Shown piece by piece: positions 43,948 through 52,248 of a stretch of 64,000 nt of DNA. The notes below the pieces were generated by a model, which did not search any database, was not told where the DNA came from, and saw nothing but the letters and a program-made list of their open reading frames with translations. Made by a program: the position numbers and the translations under genes. Source of the stretch: Amycolatopsis sp. 195334CR (GTDB lineage: Bacteria; Actinomycetota; Actinomycetes; Mycobacteriales; Pseudonocardiaceae); assembly GCF_017309385.1 (NCBI RefSeq), contig NZ_JAFJMJ010000001.1:2046001-2110000 (forward strand). Reading direction: 5' to 3'. Position 1 is the stretch's first letter, and every line of letters starts with the position of its first letter.

Positions 43948-44564
43948 TCCGCCGCGCCGAAGTGCTCATCGCGCTGGCCGTGGTCGCGGCCGCGCTGCTG
44001 TGGTCGGGGATCGGCGCGAAGAGCCCGCTGACCTGGTTGCTCGAAGTGGTCTGGATCTTCATCGGCGGGGCGCTGCTGCTGGTCTACCGCAAGCGCTTCC
44101 CGCCGACCCGGCTGCTGCTCTGGTTGCTCGTCTTCCACGCGCTGGTGCTCTGCTACGGCGGCCACTACACCTACGCCGAAACCCCGCTCGGCAACTGGGT
44201 CCAGGAAACCTGGGGCACCTCGCGCAACCACTACGACCGGTTCGCGCACGTCGTGCAGGGCTTCGTGCCCGCCATCCTGGTGCGTGAACTGCTGCTGCGG
44301 CTGACCCCGCTGCGCCGGGGCGGCTGGACGTTCGTGCTCACCGCAAGCGTTTGCCTCGCCTTCGCGGCCTGCTTCGAGTTCGTCGAATGGGGTTCGGCCG
44401 TGGTGCTCGGCGGTGGCGCCGACGACTTCCTCGGCACCCAGGGCGACATCTGGGACACCCAGTGGGACATGTTCCTCTGCCTGTGCGGCGCCGTCGCGGC
44501 CCAACTGCTGCTCCGGCGCCCGCACGACCGGCAGCTCAGTGCTCTGAGTCCAGGTGCTCCATGA
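43944..44564 (+). CDS. DUF2238 (YjdF-like) membrane protein
   Basis: 206 residues, about six transmembrane helices, with the conserved loop GHYTYAETPLGNWVQETWGTSRNHYDRFAHVVQGF and the late GTQGDIWDTQWDMF signature of DUF2238/YjdF proteins, both on the same membrane face. Function unknown. ATGA overlap with the preceding toxin-like gene couples it to that module; the gene end overlaps the convergent aldo/keto reductase by 29 bp. Confidence 0.88.
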   Translation: MIRRAEVLIALAVVAAALLWSGIGAKSPLTWLLEVVWIFIGGALLLVYRKRFPPTRLLLWLLVFHALVLCYGGHYTYAETPLGNWVQETWGTSRNHYDRFAHVVQGFVPAILVRELLLRLTPLRRGGWTFVLTASVCLAFAACFEFVEWGSAVVLGGGADDFLGTQGDIWDTQWDMFLCLCGAVAAQLLLRRPHDRQLSALSPGAP

Positions 44565-45528
44565 GCGGTTCGGGGTAACGCGGTCCGGCGGCGGCACCGG
44601 CGGGCACGGCGCCCTCGATCGCGGCGAGGTCCTCGTCGGTCAGTTCGAGGTCGACCGCGGCCAGCGCTTCGGTCAGCCGCTCCGGCTTGCGCGCGCCGAC
44701 CAGCGGGATCACGTGCTCGCCGCGGGTGAGCACCCACGCGATGGCCACGGCCGCCGGCGTGGCGCCCTTGGCTTCGGCGACCCCGCGCAGCGCGTCGGCG
44801 AGTTCGAGGTTGCGGCGCAGGTTCTCGCCCTGGAAGCGCGGGCTGATCGCGCGGAAGTCGTCGGCGGGCAGGTCGCGCCCCGGGGTCCAGTGCCCGGACA
44901 GCAGTCCGCGCGAAAGCACGCCGTACGCGGTCAGGCCGATGCCGAGTTCGGCGCAGGTCGGCAGGATCTCGCGCTCGATGTCGCGTGACAGCAGCGAATA
45001 TTCGATCTGGAGGTCCGCGATCGGGTGCACCGCGGCCGCCCGGCGCAGGGTCTCGGCCCCCACTTCGGACAGTCCGATGTGCTTGACGTACCCGGCTTCG
45101 ATCATCTCCGCGATGGCCCCGACGGTCTCCTCGATCGGCACCGCCGGGTCGAGGCGGGCCGGGCGGTAGATGTCGATGTGGTCGACGCCCAGCCTGCCCA
45201 GCGAGTACGCCAGCGCGTTCTTCACCGCTTCGGGGCGGCCGTCGAAGCCGAGCCAGTCCCCGGACGGGCCACGCAGCGCGCCGAACTTCACGCTGATCAC
45301 GGCCTTCTCCCGGCGACCGCGCAGCGCCCGCTCGATGAGCAGCTCGTTGTGCCCGGCGCCGTAGAAGTCACCGGTGTCGAGCAGCGTGATGCCCGCGTCG
45401 AGCGCCGCGTGGATGGTGGCGATCCCGTCGTCGGCGACGGCCGGGCCGTAGAGGTCCGACATGCCCATGCACCCCAGTCCCAGCACGGGGAGCTCGGGGC
45501 CGGTGGTGCCGAGTGAACGGGTGCGCAT
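44536..45528 (-). CDS. aldo/keto reductase
   Basis: 330 residues of the (beta/alpha)8 AKR fold: catalytic tetrad residues in GITLLDTGDFYGAGHNE (Asp and Tyr), ISVKFG (Lys) and the NADPH-binding tail VIPLVGARKPERLTEAL. The His usually found after the fourth strand is present in the DHIDIYRPARLDP segment only as a substituted residue (Arg for the common Q-x-H pattern), so activity may be altered. Substrate unknown. RBS GGAGAG before GTG/ATG; ATG 45528 used. Confidence 0.85.
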   Translation of the reverse strand: MRTRSLGTTGPELPVLGLGCMGMSDLYGPAVADDGIATIHAALDAGITLLDTGDFYGAGHNELLIERALRGRREKAVISVKFGALRGPSGDWLGFDGRPEAVKNALAYSLGRLGVDHIDIYRPARLDPAVPIEETVGAIAEMIEAGYVKHIGLSEVGAETLRRAAAVHPIADLQIEYSLLSRDIEREILPTCAELGIGLTAYGVLSRGLLSGHWTPGRDLPADDFRAISPRFQGENLRRNLELADALRGVAEAKGATPAAVAIAWVLTRGEHVIPLVGARKPERLTEALAAVDLELTDEDLAAIEGAVPAGAAAGPRYPEPLMEHLDSEH

Positions 45529-45581
45529 CACAGACTCTCCTCCATCGGTCGACAGGCGCACACAGTAATTGCCCCGGCGGG

Positions 45582-45587
45582 TAACCT
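45582..45587 (+). promoter_or_regulatory. predicted leaderless -10 box
   Basis: TAACCT (TANNNT) ends 6 nt before the GTG at 45594, the same geometry as the other leaderless starts listed. Confidence 0.35.
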
Positions 45588-45593
45588 GCGCCG

Positions 45594-46025
45594 GTGGCCA
45601 AGGTGAGCGTGTCGGCTCGAATCGCTTCGACGCCGGAACAGACCTGGTCGGTGGCGGCCGACCTGACCAGGTTCGACGAATGGCTGGTGCTGCACGAAGG
45701 CTGGCGCAGCCCGATCCCGCCGGAGATCACCCACGGCACCACGTTCACCTCGGTGGTGTCGGTAAAGGGCTTCCGAAACCGAATCACCTGGCGGGTGGAC
45801 AGCTACGACGAACCGAGCGCGCTGTCCATCTCCGGGGACGGTGTCGGTGGTGTGCGCATCGCGCTGGCGCTCGGGATCCGGCCGGTGGCCTCGGGCTCGG
45901 AGGTCAGCATCGACGCGGACGTGCGGGGAAAGCCGGTGTTCGGCCCGGTCGGCATGGCCATCAGCCGCGCAGTCCGCGGCGAGCTACGACGCTCGATCAC
46001 CAACCTGAGCGCCCTGATCGGCTGA
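45594..46025 (+). CDS. Rv0910-type SRPBCC family protein (toxin-like)
   Basis: 143 residues with the Bet v1/SRPBCC helix-grip fold and close family hallmarks: EQTWSVAADLTRFDEWLVLH, GTTFTSVVSVKG and GDGVGGVRIAL. Rv0910 is described as the toxin of the Rv0909/Rv0910 pair in M. tuberculosis. No antitoxin gene is adjacent; the MT0933-like protein at 23060 is 22 kb away. A lipid- or small-molecule-binding role is equally possible. Confidence 0.82.
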   Translation: MAKVSVSARIASTPEQTWSVAADLTRFDEWLVLHEGWRSPIPPEITHGTTFTSVVSVKGFRNRITWRVDSYDEPSALSISGDGVGGVRIALALGIRPVASGSEVSIDADVRGKPVFGPVGMAISRAVRGELRRSITNLSALIG

Positions 46026-46086
46026 CGCCCAGCCGCCCGACTCAGCGAATCATCGGCTGACGCCTGGCCGCCTGACCCAGAAAATC
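46017..46086. repeat. 35-bp imperfect tandem duplication at a gene 3' end
   Basis: Two copies beginning ATCGGCTGACGCC, at 46017 and 46052. The first copy contains the TGA of the Rv0910-type gene, so the second looks like a duplicated gene tail. Confidence 0.6.
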
Positions 46087-46142
46087 GCCGTGCTGACCGC
46101 GCCAATCGGCCAGCACCCGGCCCACCGCCCCGGCCCATCGCC

Positions 46143-46640
46143 TCAGCAGATCAGCGGCCAGAGCACGCACTTCGTCGTCGTGGTCGTCGGGGGTTTATTC
46201 GACGTGGTGGTGGTCGTGGGGTCCGTGCCGCCGCCGGGGTCGGTCGTTTCGTTCGTCGTCGTGGTGGTCGGCTTCTTCGAGGTGGTCGTCGGCGGGGTGG
46301 TGGTTTCCCGCTCGCGGGTGGTGGTCTCTTCCTCGTACCAAGCGCCCCCGCCCGGCACCAGTTTCGGTTCGTCGGACGCGACCGTGGCCTCCGGGCCGGC
46401 CACCCCGCTGGGCGTGCGCGCCGGCGGCTGGACGATGCCGACGTCCTCGACGATGGTTTCCGCGCGGTGTTCCGGCGACGGCGCGTGGACCACGCGGACC
46501 AGCAGCGCGGCGATCCCGCACCCGATCACCACGGCGGCCATCACGGACAACAGCTGCAACCGCGAACGCGATTTCGGCCGGCGTCTGGCGTCCCAACCCT
46601 CGCGTTCCAGCAGCTGCGCGACCGTCACTTCGTGTTTCAC
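46143..46640 (-). CDS. membrane-anchored Thr/Pro-rich exported protein
   Basis: 165 residues. Basic cytoplasmic N-terminus, one transmembrane helix (residues ~29-49, LLSVMAAVVIGCGIAALLVRV) and an extracytoplasmic region that becomes a Thr-rich low-complexity stretch (many consecutive Thr with Lys/Pro/Asn). It ends with a short hydrophobic segment with Cys at both ends, CVLWPLIC. Thr/Pro-rich stalks of this kind are often O-mannosylated in actinobacteria. No family recognised. Confidence 0.7.
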   Translation of the reverse strand: MKHEVTVAQLLEREGWDARRRPKSRSRLQLLSVMAAVVIGCGIAALLVRVVHAPSPEHRAETIVEDVGIVQPPARTPSGVAGPEATVASDEPKLVPGGGAWYEEETTTRERETTTPPTTTSKKPTTTTTNETTDPGGGTDPTTTTTSNKPPTTTTTKCVLWPLIC

Positions 46641-46834
46641 GCGGAGACCCCTCGAGGTAGAAGACGCGCAGAGACCGTCTTTTTACCGGAAACCAGGGCC
46701 TGGTGGGTGCATTTCTCACAAAGTCGGACCAAGATACTAGGCCGAACGTTGTCACGCAGCCTCAACCAGACGGATCCACCCTATCGGGCTGACCCTCCGT
46801 GGTTGATGACCCTCCGTTACATCACCGCTGGTGA

Positions 46835-46860
46835 CGGACTCGCGGACACCCGCGAGTCCG
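46835..46860 (-). terminator. stem-loop after the SH3-like protein gene
   Basis: Perfect 11-bp stem (CGGACTCGCGG and complement, 46835-46845 and 46850-46860) with a 4-nt loop, 6 bp beyond the stop at 46867. Confidence 0.75.
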
Positions 46861-46866
46861 CCGGAG

Positions 46867-47325
46867 TCAGCCAGCGGCAAGGGTTTCCGGCAGTTCGGCC
46901 GGTACGACGCAGCCCGGCACCAGGTCGGTGGTGGCGGTGAATCCCGGACCGTCCAGGAAGTGCGCCGAGGCGAACCCGGTCCGCCCGTCGAAGGTGCCGC
47001 GCAACCAGAGGTCGTCGCCGTCCACCGCCGTGCCGGAAACCCAGCAGTGAGCGGCGAACCGGCCTCCGCCGGCGACCAGTCCGACCTTCGCGCAGGCCGG
47101 TTCGGGGCAGTCGCGGACGTTCAGCGCCGCGGTGCCACTGAGCGAAAATTCGACACTCGGCAGTTCGCCGAGGGCCAGTTGCCCGACCGGGGCGCTCGGC
47201 GCCGGGTCACCGGAGGCGGGCTCCGCGGTCTGCGGCCAGAACAACAGGAGAACCAGAAAGCCGACGAGCAGTGCGACAACTGCCGCGGCGCGAACCAGCG
47301 ACCCTAACCGGAGTGCGACGAGCAT
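46867..47325 (-). CDS. membrane-anchored protein with SH3-like exported domain
   Basis: 152 residues. A transmembrane helix at about residues 8-30 is followed by an exported domain with two Cys pairs (RDCPEPACAK, AHCWVSG, GCVVP). The ALNVRDCPEPACAKVGLVAGGGRF pattern resembles an SH3_3-type unit (LNVRxxPxxxxxVG). SH3-like domains bind peptidoglycan or ligands at the surface. ATG 47325 has GAGAGGA 6 nt upstream; the frame continues upstream with no other plausible start. Confidence 0.72.
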   Translation of the reverse strand: MLVALRLGSLVRAAAVVALLVGFLVLLLFWPQTAEPASGDPAPSAPVGQLALGELPSVEFSLSGTAALNVRDCPEPACAKVGLVAGGGRFAAHCWVSGTAVDGDDLWLRGTFDGRTGFASAHFLDGPGFTATTDLVPGCVVPAELPETLAAG

Positions 47326-47637
47326 GATCAGTCCTCTCCGCCGGGCGGCGCCACCGCGGGGGTGCGCTGACGCCGAAGTGGTGGGATCGACAGGGTTAGC
47401 ATCCCGCATCGCACGCCCGCTGTGCAATTCCCAAAACGTCGATCCCGTAACGAACTGCCCAACAAGAGCAACCCACCGCACCCTGTTCACTCGGTCAGCC
47501 CAGTGCTTTCGCTTCAGACACGCATTAGCCGACCCCAATCACGCTCGACCGCCGTGGTGTACGCTCCCGCTCTGGGATTCCCACGAGGTACATCCCTCAG
47601 CGAGATAGTCACCGGCGGCACTCCCCAACGAGGTCCC
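47326..47637. other. 312-bp divergent intergenic region
   Basis: It separates the SH3-like gene (minus) and the XRE gene (plus) and should contain both promoters. No convincing -35/-10 pair, operator or RNA gene seen. Confidence 0.4.
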
Positions 47638-48510
47638 ATGGCAACGATCCAAGGCCCGGTCATCCCGCGGCGGCGCATCGCCGAGCACCTGCGCCGACTG
47701 CGCGAGGAAGCCGGGCGCACGCTCGAAGAGGTCGCCTCGGAGCTGTTGATCTCCACTTCGAAGCTGTCCCGGCTGGAGAACGCCCAGGGCAGCCCGCAGT
47801 CGCGGGATGTCAGGGACCTGATCCGGCTCTACGGCATCGAAGGCACCGAACTGGCCGACAAGCTCATGCGCTGGGCGCGCAACGCCGGCAAGCAGGGCTG
47901 GTGGGCCGACTACTCGCAGACCCTGCCCAGCGGCCTCGACTCGCACATCGCCTACGAGACCGAGGCCTCGGTGGCCAGGGTCTACACCATTCCGATGCTG
48001 CCGGTGCTGTTGCAGACCCCCGCCTACATCCGGGCCATCTACCGCAGCGCGGAACCCTGGTGGTCCGACCACGACATCGAAGAACTGCTCAAGGTGCGCC
48101 TGCTGCGGCAGTCCGCGCTGACCTCCCGCGAGAACCAGCCGCCGCTCAAGCTCATCGCGATCACGCACGAGTCGAGCGTCCACCAACTGGTCGGCACCAA
48201 GGAGATCATGCGCGAGCAGCTGGACCACCTGGTCGAACGCTCCACCGAGCCGAACATCGAGTTCCGGATCTTCCCGTTCTCGTCCCCACCGCTTTTCACC
48301 AGCACCTGCATGTACGCGTACTTCGAATACAGCGACGCGATGGATCGCGACGTGGTCAACGTCGAAACCCACGCCGGATTCCGCTACATCGAAACCACCG
48401 AACAGGTCGGCCAGTACCGGCGGTACTACGAAGACCTCTACAACCACTCACTGCCACCGGAAGAAACACGCGCACTGATCCGTTCGGTGCAGGAGAAACT
48501 GTTCTCCTAG
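47638..48510 (+). CDS. XRE-family regulator with DUF5753 domain
   Basis: 290 residues. HTH_XRE (RIAEHLRRLREEAGRTLEEVASELLISTSKLSRLE) followed by the ~180-residue DUF5753 ligand-like domain with its WWADYSQTLPSGLDSHIAYE and TPAYIRAI motifs. This architecture is abundant in Streptomyces and Amycolatopsis, where such regulators often pair with a small DUF397 protein; no DUF397 gene is adjacent here. The dioxygenase gene follows 40 bp downstream in the same direction. Confidence 0.9.
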   Translation: MATIQGPVIPRRRIAEHLRRLREEAGRTLEEVASELLISTSKLSRLENAQGSPQSRDVRDLIRLYGIEGTELADKLMRWARNAGKQGWWADYSQTLPSGLDSHIAYETEASVARVYTIPMLPVLLQTPAYIRAIYRSAEPWWSDHDIEELLKVRLLRQSALTSRENQPPLKLIAITHESSVHQLVGTKEIMREQLDHLVERSTEPNIEFRIFPFSSPPLFTSTCMYAYFEYSDAMDRDVVNVETHAGFRYIETTEQVGQYRRYYEDLYNHSLPPEETRALIRSVQEKLFS

Positions 48511-48550
48511 CCCTTCCGGCCAGGCACCCCGACATTCACTGGAAAACACC

Positions 48551-49264
48551 ATGATTCCTGGTCTGCTGCCGAGACTCGACCGTGAAGCCGTTGAGCTGGC
48601 TCGGAAAACCCTCAGCCGTGAGGGTTATGTGGTCATCACCGATCGCGAACTCGGCCTGCCCGGTTCCGTTCGGGAGAACATCCACCGCGACTTCTTCCAG
48701 AGCGGAGTGCTGCGGAACTACCCCGGTGACATCCCGGCCGACCGCGAGCGCGCCCGCGACGTGATCCGGTACGACTGGCACGGCGACGAATTGAGCCTGC
48801 GCGAACACGACTGCGTCGCCATCGACAGGCGCGGTGACTGGAGTTCGGAGCGCCGGGAATTCGAGCAGGTACCGCTGCTCGGCCACGCCGATTGCGCCAG
48901 CTGGATCCACGCGGCGATCTCGCTGGTACCCGAGCCGCGGCGCCAACCGCGCGGCACCTTCGGTGTCAACCTGTTCCGCACCCACACCAACGTGGTCACC
49001 CGGCCGCACCAGGACGAGGAGGAGTTCATCTTCGTCTACGTGGTGGACAAACGCGGCAGCGGCGCGGAAACCGTGTTGCTCGACGTCGAGTCGGACGCGG
49101 TGGTCCTCGAGGAAACGCTGGACCCGGGTGATCTGCTGGTCTTCGAAGACAGCCGCTTCCGCCACGGCACCACACCGATCATTCCGCCCGTAATCGGTAC
49201 AGCCCGCCGCGACGCACTGGTCTGCACCATCAACTTCCCGCACACGTACCCGCTCGAAGACTGA
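48551..49264 (+). CDS. 2OG-Fe dioxygenase family protein
   Basis: 237 residues of the 2OG-Fe(II) dioxygenase superfamily (PF10014-like, related to amino-acid hydroxylases such as L-isoleucine hydroxylase). Iron ligands are predicted as H153 and D155 (RPHQDEEEF) and H205 (SRFRHGTTP), with Arg after H205 for 2-oxoglutarate. Substrate unknown. Linked to the XRE-DUF5753 gene upstream (40-bp gap) and followed by a terminator, so the two probably form a regulator-enzyme unit. Confidence 0.85.
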   Translation: MIPGLLPRLDREAVELARKTLSREGYVVITDRELGLPGSVRENIHRDFFQSGVLRNYPGDIPADRERARDVIRYDWHGDELSLREHDCVAIDRRGDWSSERREFEQVPLLGHADCASWIHAAISLVPEPRRQPRGTFGVNLFRTHTNVVTRPHQDEEEFIFVYVVDKRGSGAETVLLDVESDAVVLEETLDPGDLLVFEDSRFRHGTTPIIPPVIGTARRDALVCTINFPHTYPLED

Positions 49265-49270
49265 GCTCGA

Positions 49271-49309
49271 ACCCCGGAGGACGCACTCAGAGTTCAAGTC
49301 CTCCGGGGT
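49271..49309 (+). terminator. terminator after the dioxygenase gene
   Basis: A 12-bp perfect stem (ACCCCGGAGGAC and complement) with a 15-nt loop, beginning 6 bp after the stop. Confidence 0.75.
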
Positions 49310-49455
49310 GAAGTCATCCATTGGGAGTAGTGCGGCCGTCAGAAAACGCGTGAACCTCCGGCGCGGAAGCACCGGAGGTGGAAAGTTCGCTGCTAAAGTC
49401 CGAACAACTGTGCCACTTACGTGTGTGCTGACACCCACACAGACCCGGGACGTGC

Positions 49456-50190
49456 ATGCCGGACAACACTGACGGAACTCCGAAATACCACCAGATCGCG
49501 AACAGCATCCGCCAGCAGATCATCACTGGCGAGCTGAAGCCTGGGGACAGCGTGCCGTCGGAGCGCCGCCTCGAAAAGGACTGGAACGTCGCCAGGCCGA
49601 CGGCCGCGGACGCACTGCGCCTGTTGCGACATCAAGGATACGTGGAGAGCCGCCACGGTTCGGGCACCTACGTGCGCGCCGATCTCCCCGGCGGTCACGG
49701 GCGCCGGTTCGCGCAACCGCGCACGATCGACGTGAGCTTCAGCGGCGTGCTCGAGGTGCTGCTGGCCGAGGAGACCTCGGTGCCTTCGCACGTCGCCGAC
49801 GCGTTCGGCCAGCATGCCGACGTGCCCGCGGTGCGGCGGCAGGTGCTCGTCAACGACGAGAACGGCACCCCGTCCGAGCTGCGCACCTCGTGGTTCACCA
49901 AGGAGCTCGCCGAGCAGGCGCCACTGCTGCTCGACCGCACCAAGTCACCAACCACGATCGACGAGTACGTGACGGCGCAGACCGGCCGCAAGCCCTCCTA
50001 CGGCCGCGACCAGGTGTCCGCCCGGCTCGCCACGGCGAACGAACAGGCGCGGCTGACCCTGCCGAACCCGTCGGCCGTGCTCGAACAGCACCTGATCCTG
50101 TTCGACGCCGAGGGCAACGCCATCCGGTTCGACGAATCGGTGTACCCCGCCGAGGTGTGGAAGCTGCTCTACCCGTACCCCCTCTCCTGA
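49456..50190 (+). CDS. GntR-family regulator with UTRA domain
   Basis: 244 residues. N-terminal GntR winged helix (YHQIANSIRQQIITGELKPGDSVPSERRLE) and a C-terminal UTRA effector-binding domain with VYPAEVWKLLYPY at the end, typical of the HutC subfamily (DasR relatives) that sense sugars, amines or other small molecules. A dre-like palindrome lies just past its stop (50208-50247), upstream of the secreted carboxypeptidase gene, and is a likely operator. Confidence 0.9.
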   Translation: MPDNTDGTPKYHQIANSIRQQIITGELKPGDSVPSERRLEKDWNVARPTAADALRLLRHQGYVESRHGSGTYVRADLPGGHGRRFAQPRTIDVSFSGVLEVLLAEETSVPSHVADAFGQHADVPAVRRQVLVNDENGTPSELRTSWFTKELAEQAPLLLDRTKSPTTIDEYVTAQTGRKPSYGRDQVSARLATANEQARLTLPNPSAVLEQHLILFDAEGNAIRFDESVYPAEVWKLLYPYPLS

Positions 50191-50207
50191 CCTTCCCCGG
50201 TTGATCA

Positions 50208-50247
50208 GTGGACTAGGCCACCTTACAACAGAGGTGGCATAGTCCAC
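50208..50247. promoter_or_regulatory. GntR-type operator palindrome
   Basis: A 16-bp inverted repeat (GTGGACTAGGCCACCT pairing with AGGTGGCATAGTCCAC, 15 of 16 positions) with an 8-nt loop. Each arm contains a TGGNCTAGNCCA-like core similar to HutC-subfamily (dre-type) operators. It lies 18 bp after the GntR gene and about 80 bp before the M14 gene. Confidence 0.55.
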
Positions 50248-50327
50248 AACCCGGAGTCGCCGTCCCGGCACTGATCGCGATCATCGGCGGTTCCGGCGGG
50301 CGGGTCGCGCTGGCAGACTCGGCTGCC

Positions 50328-51320
50328 ATGAAGCGGATCATCGGCGTACTCGCCGCTCTCGTGTTCACCACCGCGGTCGCCGCACCGGCCCAGGCCGCCG
50401 GGGAACGCAAGCTCGACCCACGGCCCAGCACGGCGAAACTGGCCTGGGAACTGCAGAAGCTGCCCTGGCAGAGCCACGGCAGAGTCCAGGTCGGCAAGAT
50501 CGGCAAGTCCAACGAAGGCCGCCCAGTCTGGCACGCCAAGGTCGGCACCGGCCCGCTGCGCATCCTCTACGTCACGCAGCAACACGGCGACGAACCGCTC
50601 GGCACACCGGCCGCGCTGGAGTTCCTGCGCCAGGTCGGCACCGGCAACGGGAGTTGGCAGCGCAAGCTCCGTTCGCAGGTCACCGTGGACATCGTGGTCC
50701 GCGCGAACCCGGACGGGCACGAGCGCGACTGGCGCTTCAACTACGACCCGGACGCCGATCCCGAGTACGGCGAAAAGGGCAAGGGCTACGACATCAACCG
50801 CTACCACGACCCGGCAGTGGCGCCGGAGGACAACCCCGCCACCGAAGCGGGTCTGATCCAGCGGCACGCCGCGGCCTTCAAGCCGTCCATCGTGGTCGAC
50901 TACCACATGCAGGGCCGCTACCGCGGTGACGACGGGCGCGAGATCACCGCGTCCGCGATGTGGCCGACCCACCCGGATGTGGAGCCGGCCGCGGTCGACT
51001 ACGCCAAGCAGCTCACCGTGCTGGCCCAGCGGGCAATGGACGCCGGTGGCGGCAACGTCTCGCAGTACCCCGGCGGTGACTACCAGGGCATCGCGCGCAA
51101 CGGCTACGGCCTGACCGGCGCCGGCAGCGTGTTGATCGAGCTGAGCGACATGGGCCCCGAGCACGAACAGGCGCAGATCCGCTCGGCGCTGGCGGCCATG
51201 CTGGCCATCGCGAAGGGTGCCGGTGACGGCTCGGTCGACGACATCGACCCGGCACTGGCCGAGCAGATCCCGCCGCGGGGTGCCCCGATCGGGTCGGCGG
51301 ACGCTGCGCACCACCACTGA
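50328..51320 (+). CDS. secreted M14-family zinc carboxypeptidase
   Basis: 330 residues. Signal peptide with an AQAA cleavage site (residues 1-24). M14 zinc ligands H86 and E89 (QQHGDEP) and a third His in VVDYHMQG; a late VLIELSDMG holds the catalytic-Glu region. It probably trims C-terminal residues from peptides or murein fragments outside the cell. It lies immediately downstream of the GntR gene and its operator-like palindrome, suggesting GntR control. Confidence 0.85.
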   Translation: MKRIIGVLAALVFTTAVAAPAQAAGERKLDPRPSTAKLAWELQKLPWQSHGRVQVGKIGKSNEGRPVWHAKVGTGPLRILYVTQQHGDEPLGTPAALEFLRQVGTGNGSWQRKLRSQVTVDIVVRANPDGHERDWRFNYDPDADPEYGEKGKGYDINRYHDPAVAPEDNPATEAGLIQRHAAAFKPSIVVDYHMQGRYRGDDGREITASAMWPTHPDVEPAAVDYAKQLTVLAQRAMDAGGGNVSQYPGGDYQGIARNGYGLTGAGSVLIELSDMGPEHEQAQIRSALAAMLAIAKGAGDGSVDDIDPALAEQIPPRGAPIGSADAAHHH

Positions 51321-51408
51321 TTCAGGCAGGGTTGAAGAGGGCTGCGAGCCGCGAAACCCCCGGAGTACGGTCCCGCGTTACCAAGTGACCAGAACTGGGG
51401 TGTATATC

Positions 51409-52248
51409 GTGATCAGTTTTCGCAAACTGGCTCCGGCCTTGGCCGCGGCCACCATGGCCGCAGCCCTCTTCGCGCCGCCCGCCGCCGCGGCGATCGACCT
51501 CCCGCCCGGCATGACGGCCAGCTACCTGACCATCGACCGCGCCTCCGGCAAGAGGGTGGCGCAGGACGAGCACGTGCAGTTCCGCTCGGCGTCGTTGGTC
51601 AAGGTGCTGATCGCGCTCGACTACCTGGAAACCCTCGGCGCCGGGAACCCGATCCCGCCCGCCGACGCGGCGCTCATGCAGCCGATGCTCCGCAGCAGCG
51701 CCAACGACCCGGCCAGCGAACTGTGGGTGCGCGGCGGTTCCGGCGCGGTGGTCGACCGGATGGTCGCCAAGCTCGGGCTGACCGACACCGCTCCCCCGGC
51801 CGACCCCGGCATGTGGGGCTTCACCGCGACCAGCGCGGCGGACATCGCGAAGACGTACGAGTACATTTTGGACAGTGCGGACGCCGGGCACCGCGACTTC
51901 ATCATGGGCCACCTGCGCGCGTCGACCAAGTGCTCGGACGTGTGGGACCAGTCGTGGGGAATCCCGAGCGCGGTGAGCGATCCGTGGGCGGTCAAGCAGG
52001 GCTGGTCGGCCTGGGGCGAGGCACCGCCCGCCGGCGAGGAGTGCGCGGGCGGGCGCGGCGACCTCGCCCCGGAAGGACCGTCCACTTCGGACGTCGACCT
52101 GACCAGCCCGCTGATGCACACCAGCGGCACCGTCGGCGGCAACGACGAGAAGATCGTGGTGGTGTTGACGTTGCAGGCGAAGGACACCCCGTTCCGCGAA
52201 TCGGCCAACCGGATTACCGAACTCACCAAAACGGTCGTTTCCTCCTGA
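51409..52248 (+). CDS. exported class A beta-lactamase-like serine hydrolase
   Basis: 279 residues. Signal peptide ending AAAA. The SxxK motif is S62-L-V-K65 (RSASLVKVLIAL) and an SxN-like SAND follows. The KTG-equivalent is HTSG (LMHTSGTVGG), a relaxed form seen in non-lactamase serine hydrolases. An extra Cys-containing insert (CSDVWD ... EECAGG) suggests a disulfide. Possible roles are beta-lactamase, DD-peptidase or esterase; the altered third motif makes lactamase activity uncertain. Start GTG 51409. Confidence 0.78.
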   Translation: MISFRKLAPALAAATMAAALFAPPAAAAIDLPPGMTASYLTIDRASGKRVAQDEHVQFRSASLVKVLIALDYLETLGAGNPIPPADAALMQPMLRSSANDPASELWVRGGSGAVVDRMVAKLGLTDTAPPADPGMWGFTATSAADIAKTYEYILDSADAGHRDFIMGHLRASTKCSDVWDQSWGIPSAVSDPWAVKQGWSAWGEAPPAGEECAGGRGDLAPEGPSTSDVDLTSPLMHTSGTVGGNDEKIVVVLTLQAKDTPFRESANRITELTKTVVSS

